Positions 17,183 to 26,341 of a stretch of DNA of 64,000 nt are shown here, piece after piece. The notes below the pieces were generated by a model. That model was not told the origin of the DNA and ran no database searches. It was given only the letters and a program-made list of their open reading frames with translations. Numbering within the stretch: position 1 is the first letter of the stretch; every line of letters starts with the position of its first letter. The stretch spans positions 690,501 through 754,500 of the forward strand of contig NZ_OY781882.1 in NCBI RefSeq assembly GCF_963677125.1. The letters are read 5' to 3'. The translations under genes and the position numbers were made by a program. The DNA comes from an uncultured Desulfobacter sp. GTDB lineage: Bacteria > Desulfobacterota > Desulfobacteria > Desulfobacterales > Desulfobacteraceae.

Positions 17183-18406
17183 GTGGGGGCTGAACTTTTC
17201 ATAGCCGGAAAATATCTGCGGGCCAAACGCAAGGAGGGATTCATATCTTTGATTACCCTGCTGTCCGTGGCAGGTGTTATTCTCGGCGTCATGGCACTGG
17301 TGGTGGTTATTGCCGTCATGAGCGGATCGGAAACGGAATTTAGAAACAGAATTCTCGGACTGGAACCCCACATTCTGGCCATGAATTATTCCGGCCATTT
17401 TAAACCTGATCCGGCCATGGAAGAAAAGATCCGACAGACTCCCGGGGTCACGGCCGTTTCTCCTATTTTATTCGGCCAGGCTATGATACGTACAGCCAAC
17501 TCTTTTTCCGGCATTATTCTCAGGGGTATTGAGCCGGAAAAAGGGGCCGCAATGATCAAAGGGTACACCGCCGAAGACCTTGATACCGCATTGAACAAAA
17601 CCAAGACCTCAAACAACCTTCCCGGTATTATCCTTGGACAGTCCCTGGCCCATACCGTAGGGGTGATGGAAGGCGACCGGGTAATCCTTATGTCGGCATC
17701 GGGTATCATTTCCCCCATGGGACAAATTCCGTCCATGAAACAGTTTGTGGTCACCGGCACCTTCAAATCAGGCATGTCCGAATACGATTCCAGTCTGGCC
17801 TATGCCCGGCTGGATCAGGTCCAGGCCCTTGTGGCGGCCAAAGGTAAAATTTCAGCTTTCGGTATCTGGACCGATCAGATATTTAAGGTAAAAGAGTTAA
17901 GCCAAAACGGGCTTGGATTTATCAATTATCCGTATTATCTGCGCAACTGGATGGATATCAATCACAGTCTTTTTTCAGCCCTTAAACTTGAAAAAACCGC
18001 CATGTTTGTTATTCTGACGCTGATCATTCTTGTGGCGGCATTTAATATAGCGTCGGCATTGATCATGATGGTTATGGAAAAAACCCGCGATATTGCCGTA
18101 TTGAAAGCCATGGGCGCCACAAATACCATGATCCGTCGCATCTTCATAATTAAGGGGATGATTATCGGCATAATCGGTACAGGTATCGGGACAAGTTTTG
18201 GAGTGGTGATCTGTTACATCCTTAAACGATACGAATTTATTAAGCTGCCCGAGGCATATCCTTTTTCCACCCTTCCGGTGCAGCTTGAATATTCGGATGT
18301 TATTTTAACCGCCGTATCTGCTTTGGTGATTTGTTTTTTGTCCACCTTGTATCCGTCGTATAAAGCGTCGCGAATGAATCCGGTGGAGGCCATAAGATAT
18401 GGGTGA
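17183..18406 (+). CDS. lolC: Lipoprotein-releasing ABC permease LolC/LolE
   Basis: Inner-membrane permease of the Lol system, which extracts outer-membrane lipoproteins and passes them to LolA. 407 residues: an N-terminal segment IAGKYLRAKRKEGFISLITLLS, the first transmembrane helix (about 20-45), a large periplasmic domain (about 45-270) and an FtsX-type C-terminal unit of three helices. GTG start at 17183 with AAAGG upstream. Only one LolC/E-type gene is present, so the transporter may be a homodimer (LolF-like) with LolD; this is an inference from gene content. It overlaps lolD by eight bases. Confidence 0.93.
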   Translation: MGAELFIAGKYLRAKRKEGFISLITLLSVAGVILGVMALVVVIAVMSGSETEFRNRILGLEPHILAMNYSGHFKPDPAMEEKIRQTPGVTAVSPILFGQAMIRTANSFSGIILRGIEPEKGAAMIKGYTAEDLDTALNKTKTSNNLPGIILGQSLAHTVGVMEGDRVILMSASGIISPMGQIPSMKQFVVTGTFKSGMSEYDSSLAYARLDQVQALVAAKGKISAFGIWTDQIFKVKELSQNGLGFINYPYYLRNWMDINHSLFSALKLEKTAMFVILTLIILVAAFNIASALIMMVMEKTRDIAVLKAMGATNTMIRRIFIIKGMIIGIIGTGIGTSFGVVICYILKRYEFIKLPEAYPFSTLPVQLEYSDVILTAVSALVICFLSTLYPSYKASRMNPVEAIRYG

Positions 18407-19085
18407 GCCGCCGCCGCTGATTCAACTGAATGGGGTTTCACGGTCTTTTGTATCCAAAACAACATCTTTGGACATTCTCTACAAGGCAGATATATCCATA
18501 CAACAGGGTGAGACCATTGCCGTTGTGGGCGCTTCCGGTATTGGCAAATCAACCTTGCTTAACATTATCGGCACCCTTGACAGGCCGGATGAGGGGAACC
18601 AGCGCTTTGGCGGTGAAGATATCCTGAAGTATAATGATGAAAAGCTTGCTGCCTTTAGAAATAAAAATATTGGTTTCGTTTTTCAATTTCACTATTTGCT
18701 CCAGGGATTTACATCCGTTGAAAATGTCATGCTGCCTGGTTTAATCAGTGGTAAATCTAAAAAAACTATTGAAAAACATGCAGTAAATATGCTTGAAAGA
18801 GTAGGACTTGGTGCCCGAATCGAATACAGGGTAGAAGACCTGTCCGGTGGCGAGCAGCAGCGGGTGGCCATTGCAAGGGCGCTTGTTATGGCACCGGCCC
18901 TATTATTGGCTGATGAACCCACCGGTAATCTCGATCAAAAGAACAGTCACGCGGTTCACCAGCTGTTAAAAGAACTTAACAAGGAAATGGGCATGACGAT
19001 TATCGTGGTCACCCATAATTCAGAACTATCCGGTTTAATGGACAGAAGAGTAACGTTGAAAGACGGAAAAATCGTACCGGTTTAA
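18399..19085 (+). CDS. lolD: Lipoprotein-releasing ABC transporter ATP-binding protein LolD
   Basis: Cytoplasmic ATPase subunit that powers lipoprotein release with the LolC/E permease encoded just upstream. 228 residues. Walker A is GASGIGKS, the Q-loop region FVFQFHYLL, the signature LSGGEQQR, Walker B LLLADEPTGNLD and the switch His is in VVTHN. The start overlaps the permease gene by eight bases, so the two are translationally coupled. bamA follows after 42 AT-rich bases. Confidence 0.95.
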   Translation: MGEPPPLIQLNGVSRSFVSKTTSLDILYKADISIQQGETIAVVGASGIGKSTLLNIIGTLDRPDEGNQRFGGEDILKYNDEKLAAFRNKNIGFVFQFHYLLQGFTSVENVMLPGLISGKSKKTIEKHAVNMLERVGLGARIEYRVEDLSGGEQQRVAIARALVMAPALLLADEPTGNLDQKNSHAVHQLLKELNKEMGMTIIVVTHNSELSGLMDRRVTLKDGKIVPV

Positions 19086-19127
19086 AATAATATATATTTA
19101 TTTAAGATAAATTGCTTAGGACTATCT

Positions 19128-21764
19128 ATGAGAAAATTTAAGTTTAGTGTATTGCTTGCAGCTTTTTTCTATGTTTTAGGAACAGGCGTTGTGTCTGCCG
19201 AAGAGCAAGTCGCAGTAGCATTATTCCCCTTTCATGTCCAGGCAGAGCAGCCCGATGAAAAAATTGTGGCGGCCGTGTCAAAAATGCTGAAGGAAAAACT
19301 TGAAAAAGACGGTGCGAAAGTTGTTATCACAGACATCTTTGTTGATACAACTGACTGGGGCTATGACCAATTCCACCAGGAGGGTATTCGCTTAGGTGTT
19401 GACTGGATCATTACCGGCGATATTTTCATAGCCGGACAGGCGTTGAGTATTGATTCACAAATGCACAATGTATATGAAAAACAGGCGCCGTTAACTTTTT
19501 TTTCACAATCTCCAAGCCTATCCGAATTGTATGCAGGCATCACCTCACTTGAAAAAAGTATTATCGGCGAACTGTTTGAGCAGAAAATTATTTCAGCCAT
19601 AAGCATCAAAGGTAATGTACGTGTTGATTCCGATGCCATCCAAAGGGTGATCTCATCTAAGGTCGGCGATCTTTTAACCGGCACCAGTCTAAATAATGAT
19701 CTGAACAGCGTTTATAAAATGGGGTATTTTGATGATGTAGTCGTTAAAAAACAGAACATGGATAGAGGGGTCGAGGTTATTTTTGAAGTCCGGGAAAAAC
19801 CCAGTGTCCGAAATATCCGCTTTGAAAACAATAATATCTATGAGGATAAGGAATTATTTGAGGTGGTCGCTACCTCCACCGGATCTATTCTCAATGCATA
19901 TAAGCTGAACAATGACGTAAATAAACTCAAACGGCTGTATTATGAAAAAAATTATCATAACTGTCGAATTTCCTATGATATCAAACCACTGGAAAACCAT
20001 CAAGCAGATGTTATTTTCAATATAGAAGAAGGTGAAAAAGTAAGAATTACCGCCATTGAATTTGAGGGCAATAAGTATTTTGACGACGATGATATAAAAG
20101 ACCAGATGCAGACCCGGGAAAAGGGGTTCTGGTCCTTTATTACATCCTCAGGTGACCTTGATGAAACAGAACTTGACAATGATGTGCTTCGCATCGAAGC
20201 CTTCTATAAAAATAATGGCTTTATCAATGTTAAAGTATCTGACCCTGTCGTGAATATGGGTAAAGAAGAGATAACCATTGAGTTTAAAATTGATGAGGGA
20301 GAACAATATAAAAATGGAGTGGTTGGCGTTAAAGGTGATATCCTTACCACGGAAGAAGAACTATTAACGCTTTTACTTTCCCCTAAATCTGAATTGTATA
20401 ACCGGGAACTTATCCGCAAGGATATGATCACGCTGAATGATTTTTATGCCAATCAGGGATATGCCAATGTCAGGGTTATTCCAAGGGTGGATAAAAATGA
20501 TGACCAAGCCATTGTGAATATAAATTTTGACATTGAAAAAGGGCCGCTTGTCTACTTTAATCGCATTGTTATTACCGGCAATAATAAAACCAGGGACAAA
20601 GTAATACGAAGAGAGCTTGCCATTGAGGAGCAGGGGCTTTACAGTATGAAAAAAATTCAGCGCTCCAATCGAAACCTGGTGTTCAAAGACTATTTCCAGA
20701 ACATCGATATTAAACCGGTTAAAACCAAAGAAGAAAACAAACGTGATATTCATGTCTCCGTTGAAGAAAAACCCACAGGGAACTTTTCTTTTGGCGGCGG
20801 TTTTTCAAGTGATGACGGCCCTTTTGGCCAGTTTTCTGTTGAAGAGCGTAACCTTTTCGGCAAAGGTCAGACAGGCAAATTCACCATCCGGATGTCCGGA
20901 GAAACTGCGTTGTATGATATCGGATTTACTGAGCCCTGGCTGTTTGACAGGCCTATATCAGCCGGATTTAATATTTATAAATTTGAGCACGAGTACGATC
21001 ATTATGATAAAAATGCCTACGGACTCACCCTGCGGGCTGCCTCCCGCAGGTTCTGGGATTACACCACCATTGGCTTGGTTTACAACATTGAAAAGTTTGA
21101 TATCGATGATGTTGAAGAAGAAAATACGTCGGTTTCAGAAGGTTCTTATCTGACATCAAGCATTATGCCCTATATCAGTTATGATTCAAGAAATCACAAT
21201 TTTCTGCCCACCGAGGGCATGTATCACAAACTGTCCATTGAATATGCAGGGGAAATTTTAGGTGGTGAGATTGATTTTACCAAGTATCTTGTTGAATCCG
21301 CTGTCTTTTTTCCTTTGTTCTGGAAATTTTCCGCCGGAATATACGCCAAAGGTGGGTATCTTGACGACAGAACCGATGGCGATCCGGATATAGACTGGGA
21401 GCGTTTCTATCTTGGTGGTATCAATTCTATCAGAGGATTTGACGATACGGACATCAACGGAACCCGGGATGGGTCTGATATTGAGGTTGGTGGTGAAATG
21501 TATTGCCAGTTTAATATTGAAATGATGTTTCCCATTGCCGAGGAACAGGCGGTTTACGGCGTTCTTTTCTATGACAGGGGCGATGTCTATAACCATGGTG
21601 AAAACATCGACTTGGGCGATCAATATTCCAGCTCTGGTTTAGAGCTAAGGTGGAATTCTCCCATGGGACCCATCAGACTGGCCTATGGCATTGTTTTAGA
21701 CGGAAAAGACGTTAAGAGTACCGGTGATGGTCAGTTTGACTTTTCCATTGGTGCATTTTTCTAA
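19128..21764 (+). CDS. bamA: Outer-membrane assembly factor BamA with extra N-terminal domain
   Basis: Central pore of the BAM complex that inserts beta-barrel proteins into the outer membrane. A signal peptide covers about residues 1-24 (cleavage near VSAEE). Residues about 28-150 form an additional domain (VAVALFPFHVQAE..., then VDWIITGDIFIAG) resembling the TolB N-terminal or FlgO-type fold. The POTRA repeats then start near ISAISIKGNVRVDSDA. The C-terminal barrel begins about residue 560 (FSFGGGFSSDDGPFG), contains the RGF segment IRGFDDTDI and ends in Phe (FSIGAFF), the usual outer-membrane C-terminus. At 878 residues it is longer than typical BamA (about 750-810). It lies between lolD and skp. 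Confidence 0.94.
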   Translation: MRKFKFSVLLAAFFYVLGTGVVSAEEQVAVALFPFHVQAEQPDEKIVAAVSKMLKEKLEKDGAKVVITDIFVDTTDWGYDQFHQEGIRLGVDWIITGDIFIAGQALSIDSQMHNVYEKQAPLTFFSQSPSLSELYAGITSLEKSIIGELFEQKIISAISIKGNVRVDSDAIQRVISSKVGDLLTGTSLNNDLNSVYKMGYFDDVVVKKQNMDRGVEVIFEVREKPSVRNIRFENNNIYEDKELFEVVATSTGSILNAYKLNNDVNKLKRLYYEKNYHNCRISYDIKPLENHQADVIFNIEEGEKVRITAIEFEGNKYFDDDDIKDQMQTREKGFWSFITSSGDLDETELDNDVLRIEAFYKNNGFINVKVSDPVVNMGKEEITIEFKIDEGEQYKNGVVGVKGDILTTEEELLTLLLSPKSELYNRELIRKDMITLNDFYANQGYANVRVIPRVDKNDDQAIVNINFDIEKGPLVYFNRIVITGNNKTRDKVIRRELAIEEQGLYSMKKIQRSNRNLVFKDYFQNIDIKPVKTKEENKRDIHVSVEEKPTGNFSFGGGFSSDDGPFGQFSVEERNLFGKGQTGKFTIRMSGETALYDIGFTEPWLFDRPISAGFNIYKFEHEYDHYDKNAYGLTLRAASRRFWDYTTIGLVYNIEKFDIDDVEEENTSVSEGSYLTSSIMPYISYDSRNHNFLPTEGMYHKLSIEYAGEILGGEIDFTKYLVESAVFFPLFWKFSAGIYAKGGYLDDRTDGDPDIDWERFYLGGINSIRGFDDTDINGTRDGSDIEVGGEMYCQFNIEMMFPIAEEQAVYGVLFYDRGDVYNHGENIDLGDQYSSSGLELRWNSPMGPIRLAYGIVLDGKDVKSTGDGQFDFSIGAFF

Positions 21765-21770
21765 TACTCA

Positions 21771-21809
21771 TGGGCTTGAGCTGTTCTATCAACACCAGGA
21801 CTCAACCCA
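21771..21809 (+). other. Hairpin between bamA and skp
   Basis: TGGGCTTGAG (21771-21780) pairs with CTCAACCCA (21801-21809) with one bulged C. No T-run follows, so partial termination or transcript processing between bamA and skp is possible but unproven. Confidence 0.3.
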
Positions 21810-21887
21810 CAATACAATATAAAGGTAATTAACGATTTATTGATACTTTTATATTAGAATAATAAAATTTTATCTTCGGAGGCATAA

Positions 21888-22421
21888 ATGAAAAAAAGCA
21901 TTATTATTCCCGCAGTTTTGATGATTGCTGCAATGTTTACTTGCAGCGCTTTTGCAGCGGATGCGGCTAAAATCGGTGTGGTTAGTTTTGAAAAAATTTT
22001 GAAGGAATCCAGTGCCGGCAAAGTGATGCAAAAAGACCTCAAGGCCAAGCTTACTGAACTTCAGGGAAAACTCCAGGCTGAGGAAAAAAAAGTTAAAGAC
22101 ATGTCTGCCGCCTTGGAACGAGAAGCGCTTGTTCTTAGTGCTGAAAAGAAACTTGAACGTCAGAGGGAATTGCGGGACAAGGCGGATGACCTAAAAAAAA
22201 TGAATGCCGACTATACCCAGGAAATGAAGATTCTTCAGAATAAGCGGATGAATCAAATGCAAAAAGAGGTCTTTGACATCGCCAACGAATTAGGCAAGGC
22301 CCAAGGGTATACGTTAATCATTGAACAAAAAGTCGCCGGTGTTATCTATGCTGCAGATCAAGTGGATATCACGGATCAGGTAATCAAAAAATACAATTCA
22401 ACATACGCGAAGAAAAAATAA
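21888..22421 (+). CDS. skp: Periplasmic OmpH/Skp-family chaperone
   Basis: Periplasmic holdase that keeps unfolded outer-membrane proteins soluble on the way to BamA. 177 residues with a signal peptide (MKKSIIIPAVLMIAAMFTCSAFA, split by cleavage after FAA). The mature part starts AAKIGVVSFEKILKESSAGK and continues as a long charged helical coiled coil (about 50-130) typical of Skp arms. GGAGG seven bases before the ATG. It sits directly between bamA and lpxD, the usual position. Confidence 0.92.
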   Translation: MKKSIIIPAVLMIAAMFTCSAFAADAAKIGVVSFEKILKESSAGKVMQKDLKAKLTELQGKLQAEEKKVKDMSAALEREALVLSAEKKLERQRELRDKADDLKKMNADYTQEMKILQNKRMNQMQKEVFDIANELGKAQGYTLIIEQKVAGVIYAADQVDITDQVIKKYNSTYAKKK

Positions 22422-22424
22422 TTC

Positions 22425-23462
22425 ATGCTTACAGCAGAACAAATTGCTGCAATGGTCAATGCCCGGATACATGGGGATCCGGGTACAATCATTTCCGGGG
22501 TATCCTCCTTTGACGATGCCGGGCCAAGTGATCTTACCTTTGCAGTGGATCACTCTTTTTTTTCCAGGCTTGATGAAACAAAGGCAGGAATGATCCTTGT
22601 TCCCAATGACGCCCCTGAGGTTTCCGGCATCACACTTCTTTACACGGCTAATCCGAAACTCGCTTTTTTTAAGGTCGTGGAACACCTGATGCCTGAGGAG
22701 CCGCTGAAAGAATTTATTCACCCTTCGGCGGTAATTGCAGATGACTGTATTATCGGCCAGGGCACACGCATTGATGCTCATGTCAGTATCGGGCCCGGCT
22801 GCACCATCGGCAGTCATGTTCACATCATGGCCAATACGGTGATCGGGAAACAATGCCGGATCAATGATTCCTGCCGGATCAGTTCCAATGTTACCCTAGT
22901 CGATAAAACACGGATCGGCAAGCAGTCCATTATTCATCCCAATTGTGTTATCGGCTCTGACGGGTTTGGATTTGTCCAGGACGGCTACGCCCATGCTAAA
23001 CTGGTACATACAGGGTACGTCCATATCGGTGATTGTTGTGAAATTGGAGCCTGTAATACCATTGACAGGGGAACCTTAGGCATAACCCGTATCGGAAACG
23101 GCGTTAAAACGGACAATCAGGTTCATATCGCCCACAATGTTAAAATCGGGGATAATACACTTGTGGTGGCCCAGGTGGGTATTGCCGGGAGCACAACCAT
23201 TGGTAAAAATGTAATTATTGCAGGCAAAGCCGGTATTTCCGGCCATCTTAAGATAGGAGACGGGGCCATTGTCGGTCCCTATGCCGGCGTCAGCGCCAAT
23301 GTTTCTCCAGGCGATATCGTTTCAGGTATCCCCCATATGTCCCATAAAATTTGGCTTAAAGTATCCCGTATCATACCCCGGCTACCCAGTTTAAGAACAC
23401 GACTGCTTTCCCTTGAAAAACGGCTGAAAAAGCTGGAAAGCAACCGGACGGAGCAACCATGA
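22425..23462 (+). CDS. lpxD: UDP-3-O-acylglucosamine N-acyltransferase LpxD
   Basis: Third step of lipid A synthesis: adds a 3-hydroxyacyl chain from ACP to the 2-amino group of UDP-3-O-acylglucosamine. 345 residues. The N-terminal uridine-binding domain (about 1-100) is followed by left-handed beta-helix hexapeptide repeats, with the catalytic His in VHIAHNVKIG, and a helical tail. It begins three bases after the skp stop and overlaps lpxA by four. No fabZ gene stands between lpxD and lpxA, unlike in many Proteobacteria. Confidence 0.96.
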   Translation: MLTAEQIAAMVNARIHGDPGTIISGVSSFDDAGPSDLTFAVDHSFFSRLDETKAGMILVPNDAPEVSGITLLYTANPKLAFFKVVEHLMPEEPLKEFIHPSAVIADDCIIGQGTRIDAHVSIGPGCTIGSHVHIMANTVIGKQCRINDSCRISSNVTLVDKTRIGKQSIIHPNCVIGSDGFGFVQDGYAHAKLVHTGYVHIGDCCEIGACNTIDRGTLGITRIGNGVKTDNQVHIAHNVKIGDNTLVVAQVGIAGSTTIGKNVIIAGKAGISGHLKIGDGAIVGPYAGVSANVSPGDIVSGIPHMSHKIWLKVSRIIPRLPSLRTRLLSLEKRLKKLESNRTEQP

Positions 23463-24265
23463 CCGAAACCAATCAACAGATTCACCCAATTCATCCTATT
23501 CATCCAACGGCAATTATTGATCCATCTGCCAGGATTGATGAGAATGTCACCATTGGCCCTTATACCATTGTCAAAGGCGATGTTACCATTGGATCCGGCA
23601 CAACCATCGGGCCTCATTGCACCATTGACGATCATGTCACCATCGGCCCGGACTGTAATATATTTCAGTACGCTTCCATTGGCGGCGCTCCTCAGGATCT
23701 TAAATTTCACGGTGAAATTACTCATCTGACCATTGGCAGGGGGACCATTATCCGTGAATTTGCCACTATCAACAGGGGCACGGGGTTTGGCGGCGGATTG
23801 ACTGCGGTGGGAGAAGATAACTATCTGATGGCCTATACCCACGTTGCCCACGACTGCAAAACCGGCAAAGGCGTCATTCTTGCCAACAACGCGACCCTTG
23901 CCGGACACATTGAGATCGGGAATTATGCCACGATAGGCGGTCTTGTGGCCATCCATCAATTTGTCAAAATCGGAGACTATGCCTATATCGGCGGTAAATC
24001 TGCAGTGGTTAAAGACATTCCTCCTTTTGTGATTGCCGCAGGTGACAGGGCGACCCTGCATGGATTGAATAATGTGGGCCTCAAGCGCCACAATTTTGAT
24101 ACGCCCGTCGTCCGTCAATTGAAAAAAGCGTACCGGATATTTTTTCGGATCGGACTGACCGTGACTCAGGCCGTGGAAAGAACCAAAGCAGAGGTGGAGC
24201 AACTTCCTGAAGTTGTATCTTTTATTGAATTTATTAAAAACTCCAATCGCGGGGTGACCCGTTAA
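23459..24265 (+). CDS. lpxA: UDP-N-acetylglucosamine acyltransferase LpxA
   Basis: First step of lipid A synthesis: transfers a 3-hydroxyacyl chain from ACP to UDP-GlcNAc. 268 residues of hexapeptide beta-helix with the catalytic His in AYTHVAHDCKTG and the conserved GLNNVGLKRHNF region before the C-terminal helices. The N-terminus contains an unusual HPIHPIHP stretch ahead of the normal start HPTAIIDPSA. The ATG overlaps the lpxD stop (ATGA), implying coupled translation. Confidence 0.97.
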   Translation: MTETNQQIHPIHPIHPTAIIDPSARIDENVTIGPYTIVKGDVTIGSGTTIGPHCTIDDHVTIGPDCNIFQYASIGGAPQDLKFHGEITHLTIGRGTIIREFATINRGTGFGGGLTAVGEDNYLMAYTHVAHDCKTGKGVILANNATLAGHIEIGNYATIGGLVAIHQFVKIGDYAYIGGKSAVVKDIPPFVIAAGDRATLHGLNNVGLKRHNFDTPVVRQLKKAYRIFFRIGLTVTQAVERTKAEVEQLPEVVSFIEFIKNSNRGVTR

Positions 24266-24270
24266 TTTTC

Positions 24271-25122
24271 ATGGAGAGCTGCGAGGGCAATAGTTGTTCT
24301 TCCCACATCGGTCTGATTGCCGGTGGCGGCCAGTTTCCGCTGCTGTTTACCCAAAAAGCACGTGCAAACGGTTATACCGTGATAGGGGTTGGATTTCACA
24401 GCGAAACCGACCGCCAGCTTGCCCAGTTAACCCATCGGTTTGAATGGCTTTATTTAGGCCAGCTCAGCAAACTGATTCGTTATTTTAAATCCCATGGCGT
24501 CACACAGGTCGTGCTCATGGGGTCCATCAGCAAAGCTAATATTTTCAAAGATATAAGGCCGGATTTTAAAGCTCTTGCTTTTATAGCTAAAACTGTGGGC
24601 ACCCACGATGACAATGTCCTTTCAGCGTTTGCGGATCTTCTGGAAAAGCAGGGTATTACCCTAGTGCCATCCACCTTTCTGCTGCCGGAATTGATCAGTC
24701 CCAAAGGATGCTGGACAAAACGCAAACCAGACAAGGCAGAAAAAAAAGATATTGAGCAAGGATGGAAACTTGCCAAAGCCGTGGGACGTCTTGATATCGG
24801 TCAGTGCCTTGTTATTTCCAATGGGACGGTCCTTGCCGTTGAAGCCATTGACGGCACGGACGCCACCATAGAACGGGGAGGGCGACTGAGCCGGGACAAT
24901 GGCGCCACAGTGGTTAAAATATCTAAACCCAATCAGGATTTGCGTTTTGATTTACCCTCATCCGGATGTACTACCATTGAAACCATGCATCGGTCCGGGG
25001 TGAGTGTACTTGTGCTCGAAGCTGAAAAGTCAATTTCCTTTGACCGTGAACGAATGATTGCCCTGGCAGACAAATACAATATCTGTATAACCGCTGTCAC
25101 AGAGGATGAGATCCATGACTGA
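24271..25122 (+). CDS. lpxI: UDP-2,3-diacylglucosamine pyrophosphatase LpxI
   Basis: Hydrolyses UDP-2,3-diacylglucosamine to lipid X and UMP; LpxI is the unrelated substitute for LpxH in many non-gamma Proteobacteria. 283 residues of the DUF1009 family: N-terminal IGLIAGGGQFPLLF, then GSISKANIF, the segment GTHDDNVLSAFADLLE and the C-terminal domain with VSVLVLEAEKS. The position between lpxA and lpxB fits the pathway order. The first ten residues (MESCEGNSCS) are probably disordered. The ribosome site is weak, and the gene begins five bases after the lpxA stop. Confidence 0.94.
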   Translation: MESCEGNSCSSHIGLIAGGGQFPLLFTQKARANGYTVIGVGFHSETDRQLAQLTHRFEWLYLGQLSKLIRYFKSHGVTQVVLMGSISKANIFKDIRPDFKALAFIAKTVGTHDDNVLSAFADLLEKQGITLVPSTFLLPELISPKGCWTKRKPDKAEKKDIEQGWKLAKAVGRLDIGQCLVISNGTVLAVEAIDGTDATIERGGRLSRDNGATVVKISKPNQDLRFDLPSSGCTTIETMHRSGVSVLVLEAEKSISFDRERMIALADKYNICITAVTEDEIHD

Positions 25123-26302
25123 ACCTACTCGCCACATTATGATTCTTGCCGGTGAGCCTTCAGGCGATTTTCACGGGGGGGCGCTGGTGCGGTCTTTAAG
25201 GCAACTTTGCCCTGGTGTCCGGATTACGGGCATTGGTGGTAAAGCTATGGCAGGGCAGGGTGCGGACATTTTTTTCCCCATTGAGAAGTTGTCCGCCATG
25301 GGGCTTGTTCAAGTGATTCGGCAATTTGGGACCATCAAACAGGCCTTTTGTCTTGTTAAGCGACGATTGAAAACAGCCCCCCCGGATGCTGTTGTGCTCA
25401 TTGATTATCCCGGTTTTAATCTGAAAATCGCTAATTATATAAAACAGCATTATGACATTCCCATCTGTTATTATATTGCGCCAAAGGTCTGGGCTTGGAA
25501 TGCCAAGCGCCTGGATGCCATTGCAAAAGTCATCGACCATGTAGCCCTGATTTTTCCCTTTGAAATTCCCATTTATAAAGCCAAAAAAATTCGCGCCACC
25601 TATGTGGGAAATCCTTTGGTGGATGAGTACCCCAAAAGCCTTCTGATTTCAGGCAAAACCTATGAAAAAAAGCTATCTGATGATCTGGTTATCGGTTTGC
25701 TTCCTGGTTCTCGATCTGCTGAAATTGACAACCTGCTTCCTGTTATGCTGGATGCCGCAGGCATGATTGCAAAGAGATATCCTCGTTTAAGGTGTCTTGT
25801 TTCATCCGGTATTGCACAACATGAAGAACGAATTAAACAGATTGTATCTGGTCATCCAAAAAACGATCTGTGCCAAATTGTAACAGGACGGCCAAAGCAG
25901 ATTTTTGACCGGGCCGCTCTTTTGATTGCCGCATCCGGCACCGTCACGCTGGAAGCCGCATTAAATCTTGTGCCTACCGTAATTATTTATAAAATGTCCG
26001 GTATGGCTTACAGGCTTGCACGACTGCTTGTGAAAGCCAAATACATTGGGCTTGCCAATCTGATAGTCGGTCGCCAGGTAATGCCTGAATTGATTCAGGA
26101 CAACGCCAATGCCCAAACCATCTGTGAAACCGTATTATCAATGTTACCTGAACTATCGACGCATCAACAGCAACTTCATCAGGTCCGCAGACGATTGGGC
26201 CTGCCGGGTGCCCCAAAACGCGTGGCAGCCATAATACTTAACTTGATTCATCAAAATGAGACCCCAACGAGTTGTTTGACAAAATCGGGCAAAATCCATT
26301 AG
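25115..26302 (+). CDS. lpxB: Lipid A disaccharide synthase LpxB
   Basis: GT19 glycosyltransferase that joins lipid X and UDP-diacylglucosamine into the lipid A disaccharide at the inner membrane. 395 residues. Visible motifs are ILAGEPSGDFHGG near the start, IDYPGFNLKIA, YYIAPKVWAWN, GNPLVDEY and LLPGSRSAEI. The ATG at 25115 has AGAGG nine bases before it; an in-frame ATG at 25106 directly touches that site and is less likely. The start overlaps the lpxI end by eight bases. Last gene of the lipid A run. Confidence 0.96.
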   Translation: MTEPTRHIMILAGEPSGDFHGGALVRSLRQLCPGVRITGIGGKAMAGQGADIFFPIEKLSAMGLVQVIRQFGTIKQAFCLVKRRLKTAPPDAVVLIDYPGFNLKIANYIKQHYDIPICYYIAPKVWAWNAKRLDAIAKVIDHVALIFPFEIPIYKAKKIRATYVGNPLVDEYPKSLLISGKTYEKKLSDDLVIGLLPGSRSAEIDNLLPVMLDAAGMIAKRYPRLRCLVSSGIAQHEERIKQIVSGHPKNDLCQIVTGRPKQIFDRAALLIAASGTVTLEAALNLVPTVIIYKMSGMAYRLARLLVKAKYIGLANLIVGRQVMPELIQDNANAQTICETVLSMLPELSTHQQQLHQVRRRLGLPGAPKRVAAIILNLIHQNETPTSCLTKSGKIH

Positions 26303-26341
26303 ATTGTTTATCTTATAAGATGTTAAATTTTTAGGAATATA

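Noticed and set aside
23484..23512. Short tandem repeat encoding HPIHPIHP as a regulatory or phase-variable repeat
   Set aside because: Only about three imperfect units within the coding frame; too short and too diverged to suggest phase variation.
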